The notes: generated by a model from the letters alone, not told the origin. A stretch of 64,000 nucleotides of DNA from an uncultured Muribaculaceae bacterium (GCA_910579035.1 CAJTSR010000013.1:19333-83332); one strand, 5' to 3'. Positions 16,148 through 24,649 are shown, numbered from the stretch's first letter. Program-made: numbers and translations.

Positions 16148-16604
16148 CGTCGACGGGGATTTTCTACATTAAAGTGTTGATAACCCAATAATTCTTTTTT
16201 AATTTTTCGAGTTGCTTTAATGCAACGGGCGCATATACGAACAACCATTCCGACATTCCAAATTATAGCGACAATAGTTTTCACCCCGTTTAAATACCGG
16301 TTTTGAACACTTTTGCGCCCGGTTTTGAACGAAATTAGTTATGAAATTATGTACAGACAGCACTTTCAACACTATGTTCATAACATATCTAAACAGCTAA
16401 AAACCATACAAAAGCTCTGTTTATAATATGTAGAATTACCAACAGCATACTCCAATAACCTATCAATCCAACATACTCTCCAAAAAGTTATCGCGGCTTT
16501 CAACACCGATTATTGTTGTTATTGAGAGTCTGTTTGAAATGATTATTTTTTTTCAAATAAAGAGATAAATAAAAATAAAGGGTGTTGAAAAACTCACTGC
16601 TGCC
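16148..16604. other. AT-rich gap holding the left inverted-repeat arm
   Basis: Apart from the repeat arm at 16175-16591, this 457-base gap shows no gene. Two direct copies of CCGGTTTTGAAC (16297-16308 and 16319-16330) lie within the arm, as does TGTTGATAA (16175-16183), whose complement is one mismatch from a DnaA box. Confidence 0.5.
16175..16591 (+). repeat. Left arm of a 416-base inverted repeat
   Basis: This stretch is the reverse complement of 18993-19408. Positions 16175-16384 match without gaps (16175 pairs with 19408, 16384 with 19199) with three mismatches in 210 bases. The next 96 bases are only loosely alike. The last 110 (16481-16591) are again strongly alike, for example GTTTGAAATGATTATTTTTT and AAATAAAGAGATAAATAAAA. 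It ends 13 bases before the stop of the small membrane protein gene. No transposase or target duplication is seen. Confidence 0.9.
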
Positions 16605-16847
16605 CTATTTTTTGAAATAGGCCTTGATGCGGCGTACGCCCTCTGCCCCGAGTATTGTGAGGCCTGAATATTGGAAAAGTTTCGCAAGGCCGAACAGCAC
16701 AGTCCAAAGCACTCCCTTGTCCGCCGCACTTATAGGCAGCAGCATTTGCGCGAAACTGAGAATGTAGAAAGGCACGCAGAGCAGCATCACTATCACGCCG
16801 GTGCGGAACGACAGCTTGCCGAGAAATTCCTTTACTCTGCCAATCAA
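16605..16847 (-). CDS. Small two-helix membrane protein
   Basis: This 80-residue protein has two hydrophobic segments (VIVMLLCVPFYILSFAQMLL at about 18-37, and LWTVLFGLAKLFQYSGLTIL at about 47-66) and a basic tail RRIKAYFKK. I do not recognise a named family. Its ATG overlaps the wbqC stop by four bases, so it is the third gene of the lepB-wbqC unit and may work with the signal peptidase or the membrane. It is enclosed by the inverted repeat. Confidence 0.7.
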   Translation of the reverse strand: MIGRVKEFLGKLSFRTGVIVMLLCVPFYILSFAQMLLPISAADKGVLWTVLFGLAKLFQYSGLTILGAEGVRRIKAYFKK

Positions 16848-17461
16848 TTTTTGGTCAAGAAAATTGCAGCTTCGGGGCCGAGGTTGAACAATAAGTCGAG
16901 TATGCTCAGGCCGGGTATGAATCCGAGTTCTTGTCCGCGCACCTGCCAGTATTGCGACGAAGGGGCATATTCTTCAAAACATTTGCGCAGAAAAGAATCC
17001 GCGCAGTCGTCCGCGGGCGCCTCCTGCGTCCTCGAGCATATCCCGAGGGTTGAGCGCACTATCGAGTCGGCCATGTCGCAAAGCTCCGTTATGGATTGCC
17101 CTGTCGGCTCGCTGAACACAGGCATGAGCCTGTCTATGTAAAATTCAAAGAAAGGAGAGCGGCCATAAGCCGTGGCGAGCGTGTCGGGCATCGTTTCCCA
17201 CCATCTGCCGTGAGCCGATACCTTAACGTCGCACCACAGTGTGGCACCTTCAGGACGGCTCACGGGCACAGTCAAGGAAATTTTACCCCGTGTGGAGGCT
17301 ATGTCGAAGCGATGAACGCTCTTGAAGCGTTTGTCGTATCTCAGCTCATTGTCGACATAGGCCGCCCCGTAGCGCGCCATCAGGGCATAGTAAGCCACTG
17401 AGCCGAACAGCTGCGGAGGCAGCACGGCCACGCGGCCGGGATATAGCGGAGCCGGCTTCAT
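16844..17461 (-). CDS. WbqC family protein
   Basis: This 205-residue protein matches the WbqC-like family: an N-terminal PPQLFGSVAYYALMARYGAAY segment, then RFDIASTRGKISLTVPV, WWETMPDTLATAYGRSPFFE and LCDMADSIV. Members occur in O-antigen and other polysaccharide clusters and next to lepB in Bacteroides; the reaction is not established. Here it overlaps lepB and the small membrane protein gene by four bases each, so all three should be co-translated. Confidence 0.8.
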   Translation of the reverse strand: MKPAPLYPGRVAVLPPQLFGSVAYYALMARYGAAYVDNELRYDKRFKSVHRFDIASTRGKISLTVPVSRPEGATLWCDVKVSAHGRWWETMPDTLATAYGRSPFFEFYIDRLMPVFSEPTGQSITELCDMADSIVRSTLGICSRTQEAPADDCADSFLRKCFEEYAPSSQYWQVRGQELGFIPGLSILDLLFNLGPEAAIFLTKN

Positions 17462-18945
17462 TTGTCGGGATTGGCCGAACGCAGTATGCGGTTCCAGCGT
17501 ATTTTGCCGTCGAAAAGCGAACGCTCGCGGTCGAACGACGCAAGCACTATCATGGGAGTACCCACTATGTGGTCTTCAGGCACAAAGCCCCAGAAACGCG
17601 AATCCTGGGAATTATCGCGGTTGTCGCCCATCATAAAGTAGTAGTCCATATCGAACGTGTAGGTCGTGGCCGGCTTGCCGTCGATATACACCTTTTCGGT
17701 AGCGATGTCGAAATAAGCGTCGGAATGTCCCTCGTAGTTGCGTATGCAGCGCTCGTATGTGCGCCAGTTGGCAGGGGTAAGCTCTATGGTCATACCCTTG
17801 GCAGGAATGAGGAGGCCTTCGGCACCGCCGTAGTTCGCCAGCGTCCAGTCGGCATCTTCTCCGAAAGGAAAGGCGTATGAATTGGCACCCTCTGCCGAAA
17901 AGTATGGAGCGATGTCGTTGAACTTTGCTATGGCGAGCATCGTTCCGTCGGCTTTCATACGGGATATCATATCCGATGTAAGAGGCGCCATATAGGCATA
18001 TGTGTCGGCCGGAGCATCGCTCAGGAAAGGCTGAATGTTGATGCGCGAGGCGCTCATAGGCTCGAAAGTGCCGAGGTCGGCTTCAGCTATGCCCAGCGAA
18101 CGGGCATCGTCGGTAGTGAGGGGCCTCGAGGTAGCAAACACATAGTTGAACTGCACGTTCTTGGGGAACGGACGAACGTTGCCGTCGATATACAAGGTGT
18201 CGTTGACTATCTTGATGCGATTGCCGGGAAGGCCTACGGCGCGCTTTACGAAATTCTGTCGGCGGTCGACCGGGCGGTATATCACATCGCCGAACGTGGC
18301 CTTGTCGGCCTTGATCTTGTCGCGGCCGTACTGCTTCACGAGCAGGTCGTAGTACATCGGTGTTTCCTCGAACTTGGAAGCCACAGTGTCGCCGGCTGGG
18401 AAATTGAACACAACGATGTCGCCCTCCTCTACCGAGCGCAGCCCTTTGAGGCGGCGGTACTCTACCGACGGTTTGTCGAGGTACGACTTATGCCCTAAAA
18501 GCGTGTTGTGGACAAGCGGGAAATGAACAGGCGTCATAGGCACGCGCGGACCATACACCATCTTGTTTACCCACAGGTAGTCGCCGGTGAGCAGGGTTTT
18601 CTCAAGAGAACTCGACGGTATCTGGTAGTTTTGTCCCACGAAGGCAAACACGAAATATACAAGCACCAGGGCATAGACAATGGCGTCGACCCAGCTCATA
18701 ACCGAACGCGTGACCTTCGATTTGCTTTTCTTCCACCATGTGAACGGTATGTACCCACTTATATATATATCGAAAAGAAGCAGCTCGAAAATAGCAAGCC
18801 ACCAGTCGCCCATCCAGGCCACCCAGGCTAAAAAAACGATGCTGACAAGTCCGAACCGAATCCAGCGTGTTGTTTTTACTTCTTTCAAACGACGGCGAAA
18901 GTCGGCCACAAATCCTTTTTCTTCTTTATTGTCTGAATTTTCCAT
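17458..18945 (-). CDS. lepB: Signal peptidase I
   Basis: This 495-residue inner-membrane serine protease removes Sec signal peptides. Three hydrophobic segments precede the catalytic domain (about 31-48, 50-68 and 86-104). The nucleophile is S113 in IPSSSLEKTL, the general base is K234 in NFVKRAVGLPGN, and MMGDNRDNSQDSRFWGFVP is the conserved box E. Between the lysine box and box E lies a Bacteroidetes-type insertion of roughly 200 residues, which explains the length. The start MENSDN at 18945 is preferred over one 19 codons upstream, because a -7 box lies between them. The dapB gene that often precedes lepB in Bacteroides is replaced by the right repeat arm. Confidence 0.92.
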   Translation of the reverse strand: MENSDNKEEKGFVADFRRRLKEVKTTRWIRFGLVSIVFLAWVAWMGDWWLAIFELLLFDIYISGYIPFTWWKKSKSKVTRSVMSWVDAIVYALVLVYFVFAFVGQNYQIPSSSLEKTLLTGDYLWVNKMVYGPRVPMTPVHFPLVHNTLLGHKSYLDKPSVEYRRLKGLRSVEEGDIVVFNFPAGDTVASKFEETPMYYDLLVKQYGRDKIKADKATFGDVIYRPVDRRQNFVKRAVGLPGNRIKIVNDTLYIDGNVRPFPKNVQFNYVFATSRPLTTDDARSLGIAEADLGTFEPMSASRINIQPFLSDAPADTYAYMAPLTSDMISRMKADGTMLAIAKFNDIAPYFSAEGANSYAFPFGEDADWTLANYGGAEGLLIPAKGMTIELTPANWRTYERCIRNYEGHSDAYFDIATEKVYIDGKPATTYTFDMDYYFMMGDNRDNSQDSRFWGFVPEDHIVGTPMIVLASFDRERSLFDGKIRWNRILRSANPDK

Positions 18946-18952
18946 ATAGCCG

Positions 18953-18960
18953 CAAAGATA
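18953..18960 (-). promoter_or_regulatory. lepB -7 promoter element
   Basis: TATCTTTG on the minus strand lies seven bases before the lepB ATG, so the mRNA leader would be a few bases at most. It lies inside the segment enclosed by the repeat, 32 bases from the right arm. No TTTG box is seen at the usual distance. Confidence 0.55.
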
Positions 18961-18992
18961 ACAATTTTCCGGGATATTGCGGGGACTGTCGG

Positions 18993-19408
18993 TTTTCAAC
19001 ACCTTTTATTTTTATTTATCTCTTTATTTGAAAAAAATAATCATTTCAAACAGCCCTTAAATAGCAACAATAATCGCTGTAGAAAGCCGCTATAACTTTT
19101 TTGCTGTTCTATTGCATCTGAGGCTTATTGGTGTCTGATGTATGTAAGTCTACATTTTATTTACAGGCTATACTTCTGTTTTAAAGTATTTTAAGCTTGT
19201 TATGAACATAGTGTTGAAAGTGCTGCCTGTACATAATTTCATAACTAATTTCGTTCAAAACCGGGCGCAAAAGTGTTCAAAACCGGTATTTAAACGGGGT
19301 AAAAACTATTGTCGCTATAATTTGGAATGTCGGAATGGTTGTTCGTATATGCGCCCGTTGCATTAAAGCAACTCGAATAATTAAAAAAGAATTATTGGGT
19401 TATCAACA
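18993..19408 (-). repeat. Right arm of a 416-base inverted repeat
   Basis: This is the reverse complement of 16175-16591; the distal 210 bases (19199-19408) carry only three differences. The AT-rich end (18993 to about 19105) faces lepB, as the matching end of the left arm faces the last gene of the operon, so the three genes are enclosed head and tail. TTATCAACA at 19400-19408 is one base from the DnaA box TTATCCACA. Confidence 0.9.
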
Positions 19409-19518
19409 ACTGTTTTAAACAAAGTGTAGAAAGTGTGTCTGTACCCTTTTACGTGCCGCCGGTTCACGCGGTATAATCATTTAATGTATATATAAATTAA
19501 TTAAATTTATTTAAAATT

Positions 19519-19550
19519 ATTGTGGAATCAAAAAGATAAACATAATATTG
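19519..19550 (+). promoter_or_regulatory. Promoter of the first secreted-protein gene
   Basis: ATTG (19519-19522), 20 bases, TAATATTG (19543-19550): one mismatch in each box from the Bacteroidetes consensus, with about 30 bases of leader. Confidence 0.5.
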
Positions 19551-19584
19551 CACCGTGAACATAAATCCATTTTAAAACCTATTA

Positions 19585-21576
19585 ATGAAACAACTTTACA
19601 CAATTCTTGCGACTCTTGCTGTATCTGTGTTACCATCCATGTCGCAGCAGGTGGTGCCTTCTCAAACCATTCCTGTCAAGGTGCCGAAGCATATTGAACG
19701 TATGCACGCGCCAGAAAGCTCGAAGTCGGAATCGGAAATCTACGATGTGACGATGATTCTCTCGGAAGACTTCGAGAAGTTCACCAAAGGTACGGTTGAG
19801 AAGCCTGATACCGAAGTTCTCGACGGGTTCATTAATTCTGAACTTACCCAAGCGCCCTACTGGAGCGCCCAAAGTGTGTATCAGGCCGGTGGCAGCGTTT
19901 TCATAGACCGTGCCAACGACATCAATGCCAATCTGTGTTCTCCTATCCTTGAACTGCCTGATAATGGCAAGCCCGTGGTGGTTACTTTCAAAGGGCGTCT
20001 TGGGGACAAGACATACAACCACGACTGGGTGCAGGTATATATGATAGATGTTACAGATCCTAACGATCCAAAGACATTCACCAACGATTATGCCAATTGT
20101 TACGACGAATGGAAGGAATATAAGTTCGTGTTAGACAAGGCAAGAAAAGGCACCGACTTCTTCTTCCAGTTCAGCGGTTATGACACGTCGGTTCTTTTCG
20201 ACGATATAGAGATAAAGTTCCTTGACCCGAAGGTAACTCCTCCTGTGGCAAGCGCGCATTCCGATTTCCACCTCAAAGGATTCACCGCCAACTGGGAAGC
20301 TGTGGAAGGGGCCGATTCCTATCTTGTAAGTCTGTATACAATCAATGCCGACCGCGACAAAACCCGCAATTATATTGTCAAAGACCGGCCGGTAGACGGT
20401 ACCAGCTATGCCTTTTCCGACATAGAAACACACGAAGCTACATACTACTATGTGGTAAAAGCCAAGAAAGGCAATACCGAATCGCCTGAATCAAAGGCAA
20501 TAAAGGTAAACGGGCTTATCACCCCTTCCGATATTAAGGTGACTACCGGTTCGTCGGGCAATCTGGAAATATCGTGGTCGGAAGTTCCGGGCGCCGACTA
20601 TTACGAATTTATGGCATACCGCCAGTATGAGGCAAAGACAGACGAAACATTTGTAGTTTCTGAAGAAAACTTCGACAAACTTGTTTCTTCCGGCACGCCG
20701 CTCGAACCCGAGTGGGATCTGCCCGAGCAGGAAGAACTCGACGAATTTACAAACCAGCCCGGCTGGATTGCCCAGAATCCTGCTCACATCAATGGCGCTT
20801 ACGGTCTTGTAGGCTATTATTATCAGCAGTACGGCTCTCTCGCATTCCTTGAATCGCCCTATATGGACCTCTCGCCAAATGGTGGGAATGTGAATGTGTC
20901 GCTCGACCTGTATGGCGCTTATGTTGATGAGCTTGACATATGCAATGCCATTGTGCGTATGATGACTGTTGACCTTGAGAATCAGGAACTCAAAACTGTA
21001 GATAGAAAGACAATAGTGGATCTTCCCGCCGAATGGACAAGTCACTCCGTTGACTTGAAGGGAGGCACAAATCTGTCGACTATCGAAATTCTTTCTACGG
21101 CAGGCTATCTCTTCATTGACAATATCTTGATTACACAGCAACTCAAGGCCGGCGAAAAAGCCAAGGTTATTTACAGTGATACCAAAACTGAAAAAAACAG
21201 CATAAGCGTGCCGGTGCTCGACATTCTCCGTGGACAGGACATAGTGTTCAGAGTCCGTGCCGTCCGTGAGATATGGGACGAGATGCACTTCTCTGTCAAT
21301 GAATACGTTCGCGGAGCCTATACAGGCGAACACAGCTATTCTGTTGCCACCTCGGGTATCGAAGGTGTGGAGTCCGGCTCGGCGCAGACGAAGGTTATGA
21401 TTGAAAACGGCACTCTGTTCGTTGTCAATCCCGATGGCGAGGCTGTAGAGGTATTCGATACCATAGGGCGCAATGTGGCTTCCGACCACAGCGGAGCGCA
21501 GTTGGTGACAATACCTCTGGATTCTGAAGGTATATACATTGTCCGTGTGGCCGACAAGACTTTCAAAGTACTATGA
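19585..21576 (+). CDS. Secreted fibronectin-III/adhesin-like protein with C-terminal sorting-like domain
   Basis: This 663-residue protein has a signal peptide (residues 1-20), then a choice-of-anchor-J/cleaved-adhesin-like jelly roll (about 55-215, ILSEDFEKF through TSVLFDDIEIKFLD). Two fibronectin type III-like modules follow (about 225-310 with FTANWEAVEGADSYLVSLY, and 315-370 with EISWSEVPGADYYEF), then a second jelly roll (about 375-515). The last 65 residues (EVFDTIGRNVAS and GIYIVRVADKTFKVL) resemble type IX secretion C-terminal domains. It is probably exported and surface-bound, with an unknown ligand. The region is visibly AT-richer than the neighbours. The next gene encodes another protein with the same kind of ending. 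Confidence 0.75.
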   Translation: MKQLYTILATLAVSVLPSMSQQVVPSQTIPVKVPKHIERMHAPESSKSESEIYDVTMILSEDFEKFTKGTVEKPDTEVLDGFINSELTQAPYWSAQSVYQAGGSVFIDRANDINANLCSPILELPDNGKPVVVTFKGRLGDKTYNHDWVQVYMIDVTDPNDPKTFTNDYANCYDEWKEYKFVLDKARKGTDFFFQFSGYDTSVLFDDIEIKFLDPKVTPPVASAHSDFHLKGFTANWEAVEGADSYLVSLYTINADRDKTRNYIVKDRPVDGTSYAFSDIETHEATYYYVVKAKKGNTESPESKAIKVNGLITPSDIKVTTGSSGNLEISWSEVPGADYYEFMAYRQYEAKTDETFVVSEENFDKLVSSGTPLEPEWDLPEQEELDEFTNQPGWIAQNPAHINGAYGLVGYYYQQYGSLAFLESPYMDLSPNGGNVNVSLDLYGAYVDELDICNAIVRMMTVDLENQELKTVDRKTIVDLPAEWTSHSVDLKGGTNLSTIEILSTAGYLFIDNILITQQLKAGEKAKVIYSDTKTEKNSISVPVLDILRGQDIVFRVRAVREIWDEMHFSVNEYVRGAYTGEHSYSVATSGIEGVESGSAQTKVMIENGTLFVVNPDGEAVEVFDTIGRNVASDHSGAQLVTIPLDSEGIYIVRVADKTFKVL

Positions 21577-21583
21577 TAGATTC

Positions 21584-21618
21584 TCAGTAGTGCCGTGCAG
21601 CCCGTGCGGCACTACTGA
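21584..21618 (+). other. Hairpin between the two secreted-protein genes
   Basis: TCAGTAGTGCCG (21584-21595) pairs with CGGCACTACTGA (21607-21618) to give a 12-pair stem directly after the stop of the first gene. On the plus strand it is followed by A residues, not T, so it is a weak terminator candidate and may instead be an mRNA processing or stability element between co-transcribed genes. Confidence 0.5.
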
Positions 21619-21648
21619 AAAAAATGTCTAACCAGAAAATAACAGTTT

Positions 21649-23556
21649 ATGAAAAAATTTTTACTCATCGTTCTTGCCGTCTTGGCGTGCTGTGTCACAG
21701 CGTTGGCTGAAGACTGGAATATCACGCTCAAGGTGCTGCGTGGTGCCGACCTTGTGAGTGCTGTCGTTGGCAGTAGCCCAGAGTCAGGTGAAAAAATAAA
21801 TCTTGTAGAGGGCGACAACCAGATTACGATACCCTCCGATAACTCGTTGTATATAATTCCGACAAACGAAACCGACATAGTAAGTTTTAAAGATTCAGAT
21901 GGCGATGATGTCGAGAAAAGTTATTTTGGCAATTACTACGAAATCTATGCCAGTTCGTATGGAAGTCCCTATTCGCCCTACACTCTCTCGGTAGTCCCTG
22001 AATCGGAGTACCGCACCAAGACGGTTACGGTGAAAATGGACGATTGCTCCAAAGTCTCGATAGTGCGTGCCGACGGAAAAGAGTTCAAACCCGAGGAAAA
22101 CACAGTTTCCATACTTTATAACCCCGACGAGGAGTCGAAGCTTACCATAAAGCCGCGCTCGTGGAGCGACATGTTGTACAAGGTTTCTGTAGGCGGTAAG
22201 GACGTAAGCAAATCGGGCGACCGATTCTATGTGGAACTTGTCGACAAGACGGGCGACGCGCCTGCGTATGTCGACGAAATCGACGTGGCTGCCAACTTCC
22301 CCGAAGGCTTGAAGTTCAAGACCGTTATCACTCTTGACGGCCCCTCGGAGATGATAAGCTATATCCGTATCAACGATGCCGACGTTAGCGACCTTGCCGC
22401 ATGCCTTACCGAGGACGGCTTCGAGGCATCTCCCGGCGATAAGATAGCGATAGGCTACCACAAGGATTATAAGATAGAGAACGTGGTGGATAACGGCAAA
22501 GAAGAATATGTTTACAGCCAGTTTACCATCGACGGTATCGACTGCGACCACAATATATCTATAAAAGGTCACAAATACGCCATATTCAATGTGGTATTCA
22601 ATGTCAGCGGCCCTGAAGGAATAGTGTCAGATCCCGAAAAAGTATTTGTTGAAGGATCGAACACATTCAAGATTTCTGAAAAGAACACCAGCATGAAATT
22701 CACTGCGGCTCCCGGATATTATTACGAAACATTTACCGACGGTACCACCGACTATCTCAGCCTTTCAGACTGGACTTCGTATGGCAGAATATATCTTGAT
22801 ATAAAAGAAGGTGCGGAATATACCATCGTGGCAAAGAAAATACGCCGTGACAACGAACTCGTGGTTTTCTTTGATGATTTCAGCGATATAAGTTTCTATA
22901 ATTTTAAAACGAGTTTCAAGAATTACACTGAACTGCCCGAACAGATGGTTGCGGGTTACAACACCGTCAACTTCCGCGACGAAGACGGCTATTTCACAGT
23001 GTATGCGTCGGGTTCGTACGACGGATTCTATGCCTATAAAAACGGTGAATTGCTTACTCTTTCTTATGAGAGTGCCAAATTCTTTGAAGATGCCGATGTG
23101 AAGCACGGCGATGTTTACAAGGTGTTCTTTAGAAACAAACCTGCGGCGCACACTGTGACTTTCAACGCGGCTTCCGGCCTGCTTGACGGCTATGACGTGA
23201 AGAAAGACCTTATTGCAGATGCCGACATAACGGCTCCTGTGGAGGCTGTAGGCAAGACGCGCTTCACTATCTCCCCCAAAGCACGCGCTGCCGAAGGCGA
23301 CCTCGTGGTAAAAGTTGGCGACAAGACCATCGAGCCTGTCAACGGAGTATACACCTTTGAAACCGAGGGTGACACCGAGGTGGCAGTAAGCAGCCCGACA
23401 AGCGGAATCGAAAACGTGCTTGTGGGCGAACAGGCCACAGCTGATGTCTACAATCTTCAGGGCATATGCGTGGTTCGCGGTGCTTCGGCATCGGATATAG
23501 AGGCACTTCCCGCAGGTATCTATATTGTAGGCGGCCAGAAAGTGCGTGTCAGATAA
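21649..23556 (+). CDS. Large secreted protein with C-terminal sorting-like domain
   Basis: This 635-residue protein starts with a signal peptide (KKFLLIVLAVLACCVTALA). The body is beta-rich with repeated modules of about 100 residues that share patterns such as MDDCSKVSIVRADGKEF and KVGDKTIEPVNGVYTFETEG. I do not recognise a named domain. The C-terminus (TADVYNLQGICVVRG and LPAGIYIVGGQKVRVR) again resembles a type IX sorting domain. It follows the previous secreted-protein gene by 72 bases and ends at a strong terminator, so the two probably form one unit. The function is unknown, and surface exposure is inferred. Confidence 0.7.
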   Translation: MKKFLLIVLAVLACCVTALAEDWNITLKVLRGADLVSAVVGSSPESGEKINLVEGDNQITIPSDNSLYIIPTNETDIVSFKDSDGDDVEKSYFGNYYEIYASSYGSPYSPYTLSVVPESEYRTKTVTVKMDDCSKVSIVRADGKEFKPEENTVSILYNPDEESKLTIKPRSWSDMLYKVSVGGKDVSKSGDRFYVELVDKTGDAPAYVDEIDVAANFPEGLKFKTVITLDGPSEMISYIRINDADVSDLAACLTEDGFEASPGDKIAIGYHKDYKIENVVDNGKEEYVYSQFTIDGIDCDHNISIKGHKYAIFNVVFNVSGPEGIVSDPEKVFVEGSNTFKISEKNTSMKFTAAPGYYYETFTDGTTDYLSLSDWTSYGRIYLDIKEGAEYTIVAKKIRRDNELVVFFDDFSDISFYNFKTSFKNYTELPEQMVAGYNTVNFRDEDGYFTVYASGSYDGFYAYKNGELLTLSYESAKFFEDADVKHGDVYKVFFRNKPAAHTVTFNAASGLLDGYDVKKDLIADADITAPVEAVGKTRFTISPKARAAEGDLVVKVGDKTIEPVNGVYTFETEGDTEVAVSSPTSGIENVLVGEQATADVYNLQGICVVRGASASDIEALPAGIYIVGGQKVRVR

Positions 23557-23576
23557 GCGCTTCCGATATCCATATA

Positions 23577-23610
23577 AAAAAACAGCGGATCGACCGGTCC
23601 GCTGTTTTTT
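23577..23610. terminator. Bidirectional terminator
   Basis: AAAAAACAGCGGA (23577-23589) pairs perfectly with TCCGCTGTTTTTT (23598-23610), with an eight-base loop. It serves the convergent secreted-protein and cation-efflux genes. Confidence 0.9.
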
Positions 23611-23616
23611 ATATCC

Positions 23617-24537
23617 CTACTGATCTGGCATATACGGCTCGATGTGGACGTTGCTTATCACCTCCTTGCCGAACTCTTGTCGGAGAGCGGTTTCAACGTT
23701 GGTGGCTATAGTGTGTCCCTCCTGCACACTGATGTCGGCTTGTACCTTTATGTGTACGTCGATTATGGCAAGGCGTCCGTTGCGGCGGGTGCGCAGGTGG
23801 TGGAAGGCGCGCACACCGTCGGTGTGCGATATTATCTCTTCGGCTCTTTTAACCTTCTCGGCCGACAGCGACTTGTCGAGTAGCTCGTCGATGGCCGGTC
23901 GGCAAATCTGTATGGCCGACACGGCGATGAATACCGAGATGAGTACCGACGCCACTGGGTCGAGAATATGCCATCTGTCGCCGAGAAAATAAGCAGCTGA
24001 AATGCCGGCCACTGTGGCTATCGACGATATTGAGTCGCTGCGGTGGTGCCACGCGTTGGCTGTGAGCGACGACGAGTTGACCGTCCTTGCCTTCCTTATA
24101 GTATAACGGAATAACAGTTCTTTCGACACTATCGACGCCACGGCTATGAACAGCGTCGACAATCCCGGGCGCGGGCACTCTATGCCCTCGAAAGAATCAA
24201 CTATCGCCATCGCGCCTGAATATGCTATGCCCAAGGCTGCCATAAGCAGGAACACGCCGATTATTAAGGTAGAAAAGGTTTCAAACTTGCCGTGGCCGTA
24301 GGGGTGGTCGCTGTCGGCACTTTTGTATGCCATGCCGACAAAGAATATAACAATGAGGTCGGTTGCGAAGTCGCTGAGCGAGTGAATGCCGTCGGCCACC
24401 AAGGCGTCGCTATGTCCGTAGATGCCGAAAAATATCTTCAGCGCCATAAGCACGGCATTGACCCAGAATCCGACCCATGTCACATGCCGTATCAGTCTTA
24501 CTTCGGCAGTCTGCCTGTTGTTGTCGCTCGTTTCCAT
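23617..24537 (-). CDS. Cation diffusion facilitator (CDF) metal transporter
   Basis: This 306-residue inner-membrane exporter has six membrane helices. The second carries DALVADGIHSLSDFATDL, the metal-binding helix of CDF proteins, and the fifth carries NAWHHRSDSISS. A cytosolic C-terminal ferredoxin-like domain (about 220-300) ends in EVISNVHIEPYMPDQ. It should export zinc, iron or manganese in exchange for protons; which metal is not decided here. The start METSDN at 24537 is chosen because TACTTTTA, a near -7 element, lies just upstream. An in-frame ATG at 24573 is possible; longer frames run into the tRNA gene and are rejected. Confidence 0.88.
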   Translation of the reverse strand: METSDNNRQTAEVRLIRHVTWVGFWVNAVLMALKIFFGIYGHSDALVADGIHSLSDFATDLIVIFFVGMAYKSADSDHPYGHGKFETFSTLIIGVFLLMAALGIAYSGAMAIVDSFEGIECPRPGLSTLFIAVASIVSKELLFRYTIRKARTVNSSSLTANAWHHRSDSISSIATVAGISAAYFLGDRWHILDPVASVLISVFIAVSAIQICRPAIDELLDKSLSAEKVKRAEEIISHTDGVRAFHHLRTRRNGRLAIIDVHIKVQADISVQEGHTIATNVETALRQEFGKEVISNVHIEPYMPDQ

Positions 24538-24613
24538 CTCTACATCGTTTTGTGGAATCGTAAAAGTAGGCATTTCCCTTCGACTCTCCAAATCAGAAGC
24601 AATTATGGCGCGC

Positions 24614-24648
24614 AAAAAAAAGTCGCTAACTGATGAAGTTAACGACTT
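24614..24648 (-). terminator. Terminator of the tRNA-Ala gene
   Basis: On the minus strand AAGTCGTTAACT and AGTTAGCGACTT form a stem with one mismatch around TCATC, followed by a run of eight T. It lies directly after the tRNA 3' end. Confidence 0.8.
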
Positions 24649-24649
24649 G

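Larger units (their letters stand above)
18946..19584. other. Intergenic region with the right repeat arm and two promoters
   Basis: This 639-base gap lies between lepB and a divergent secreted-protein gene. It holds the lepB -7 box, the right repeat arm (18993-19408), an AT-rich stretch and a promoter for the gene at 19585. A short frame on the plus strand inside the arm (about 19245-19418, internal ATG at 19335) is repeated in the left arm but has no convincing start. Confidence 0.55.

Noticed and set aside
16175..19408. Composite transposon or IS pair flanking lepB
   Set aside because: No transposase, no terminal inverted repeats within an arm and no target duplication were seen; the enclosed genes are housekeeping. 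The structure is reported as an inverted repeat only.
16175..19408. Replication origin
   Set aside because: DnaA-box-like words are single per arm, dnaA is not nearby, and gene direction does not switch consistently around the site.
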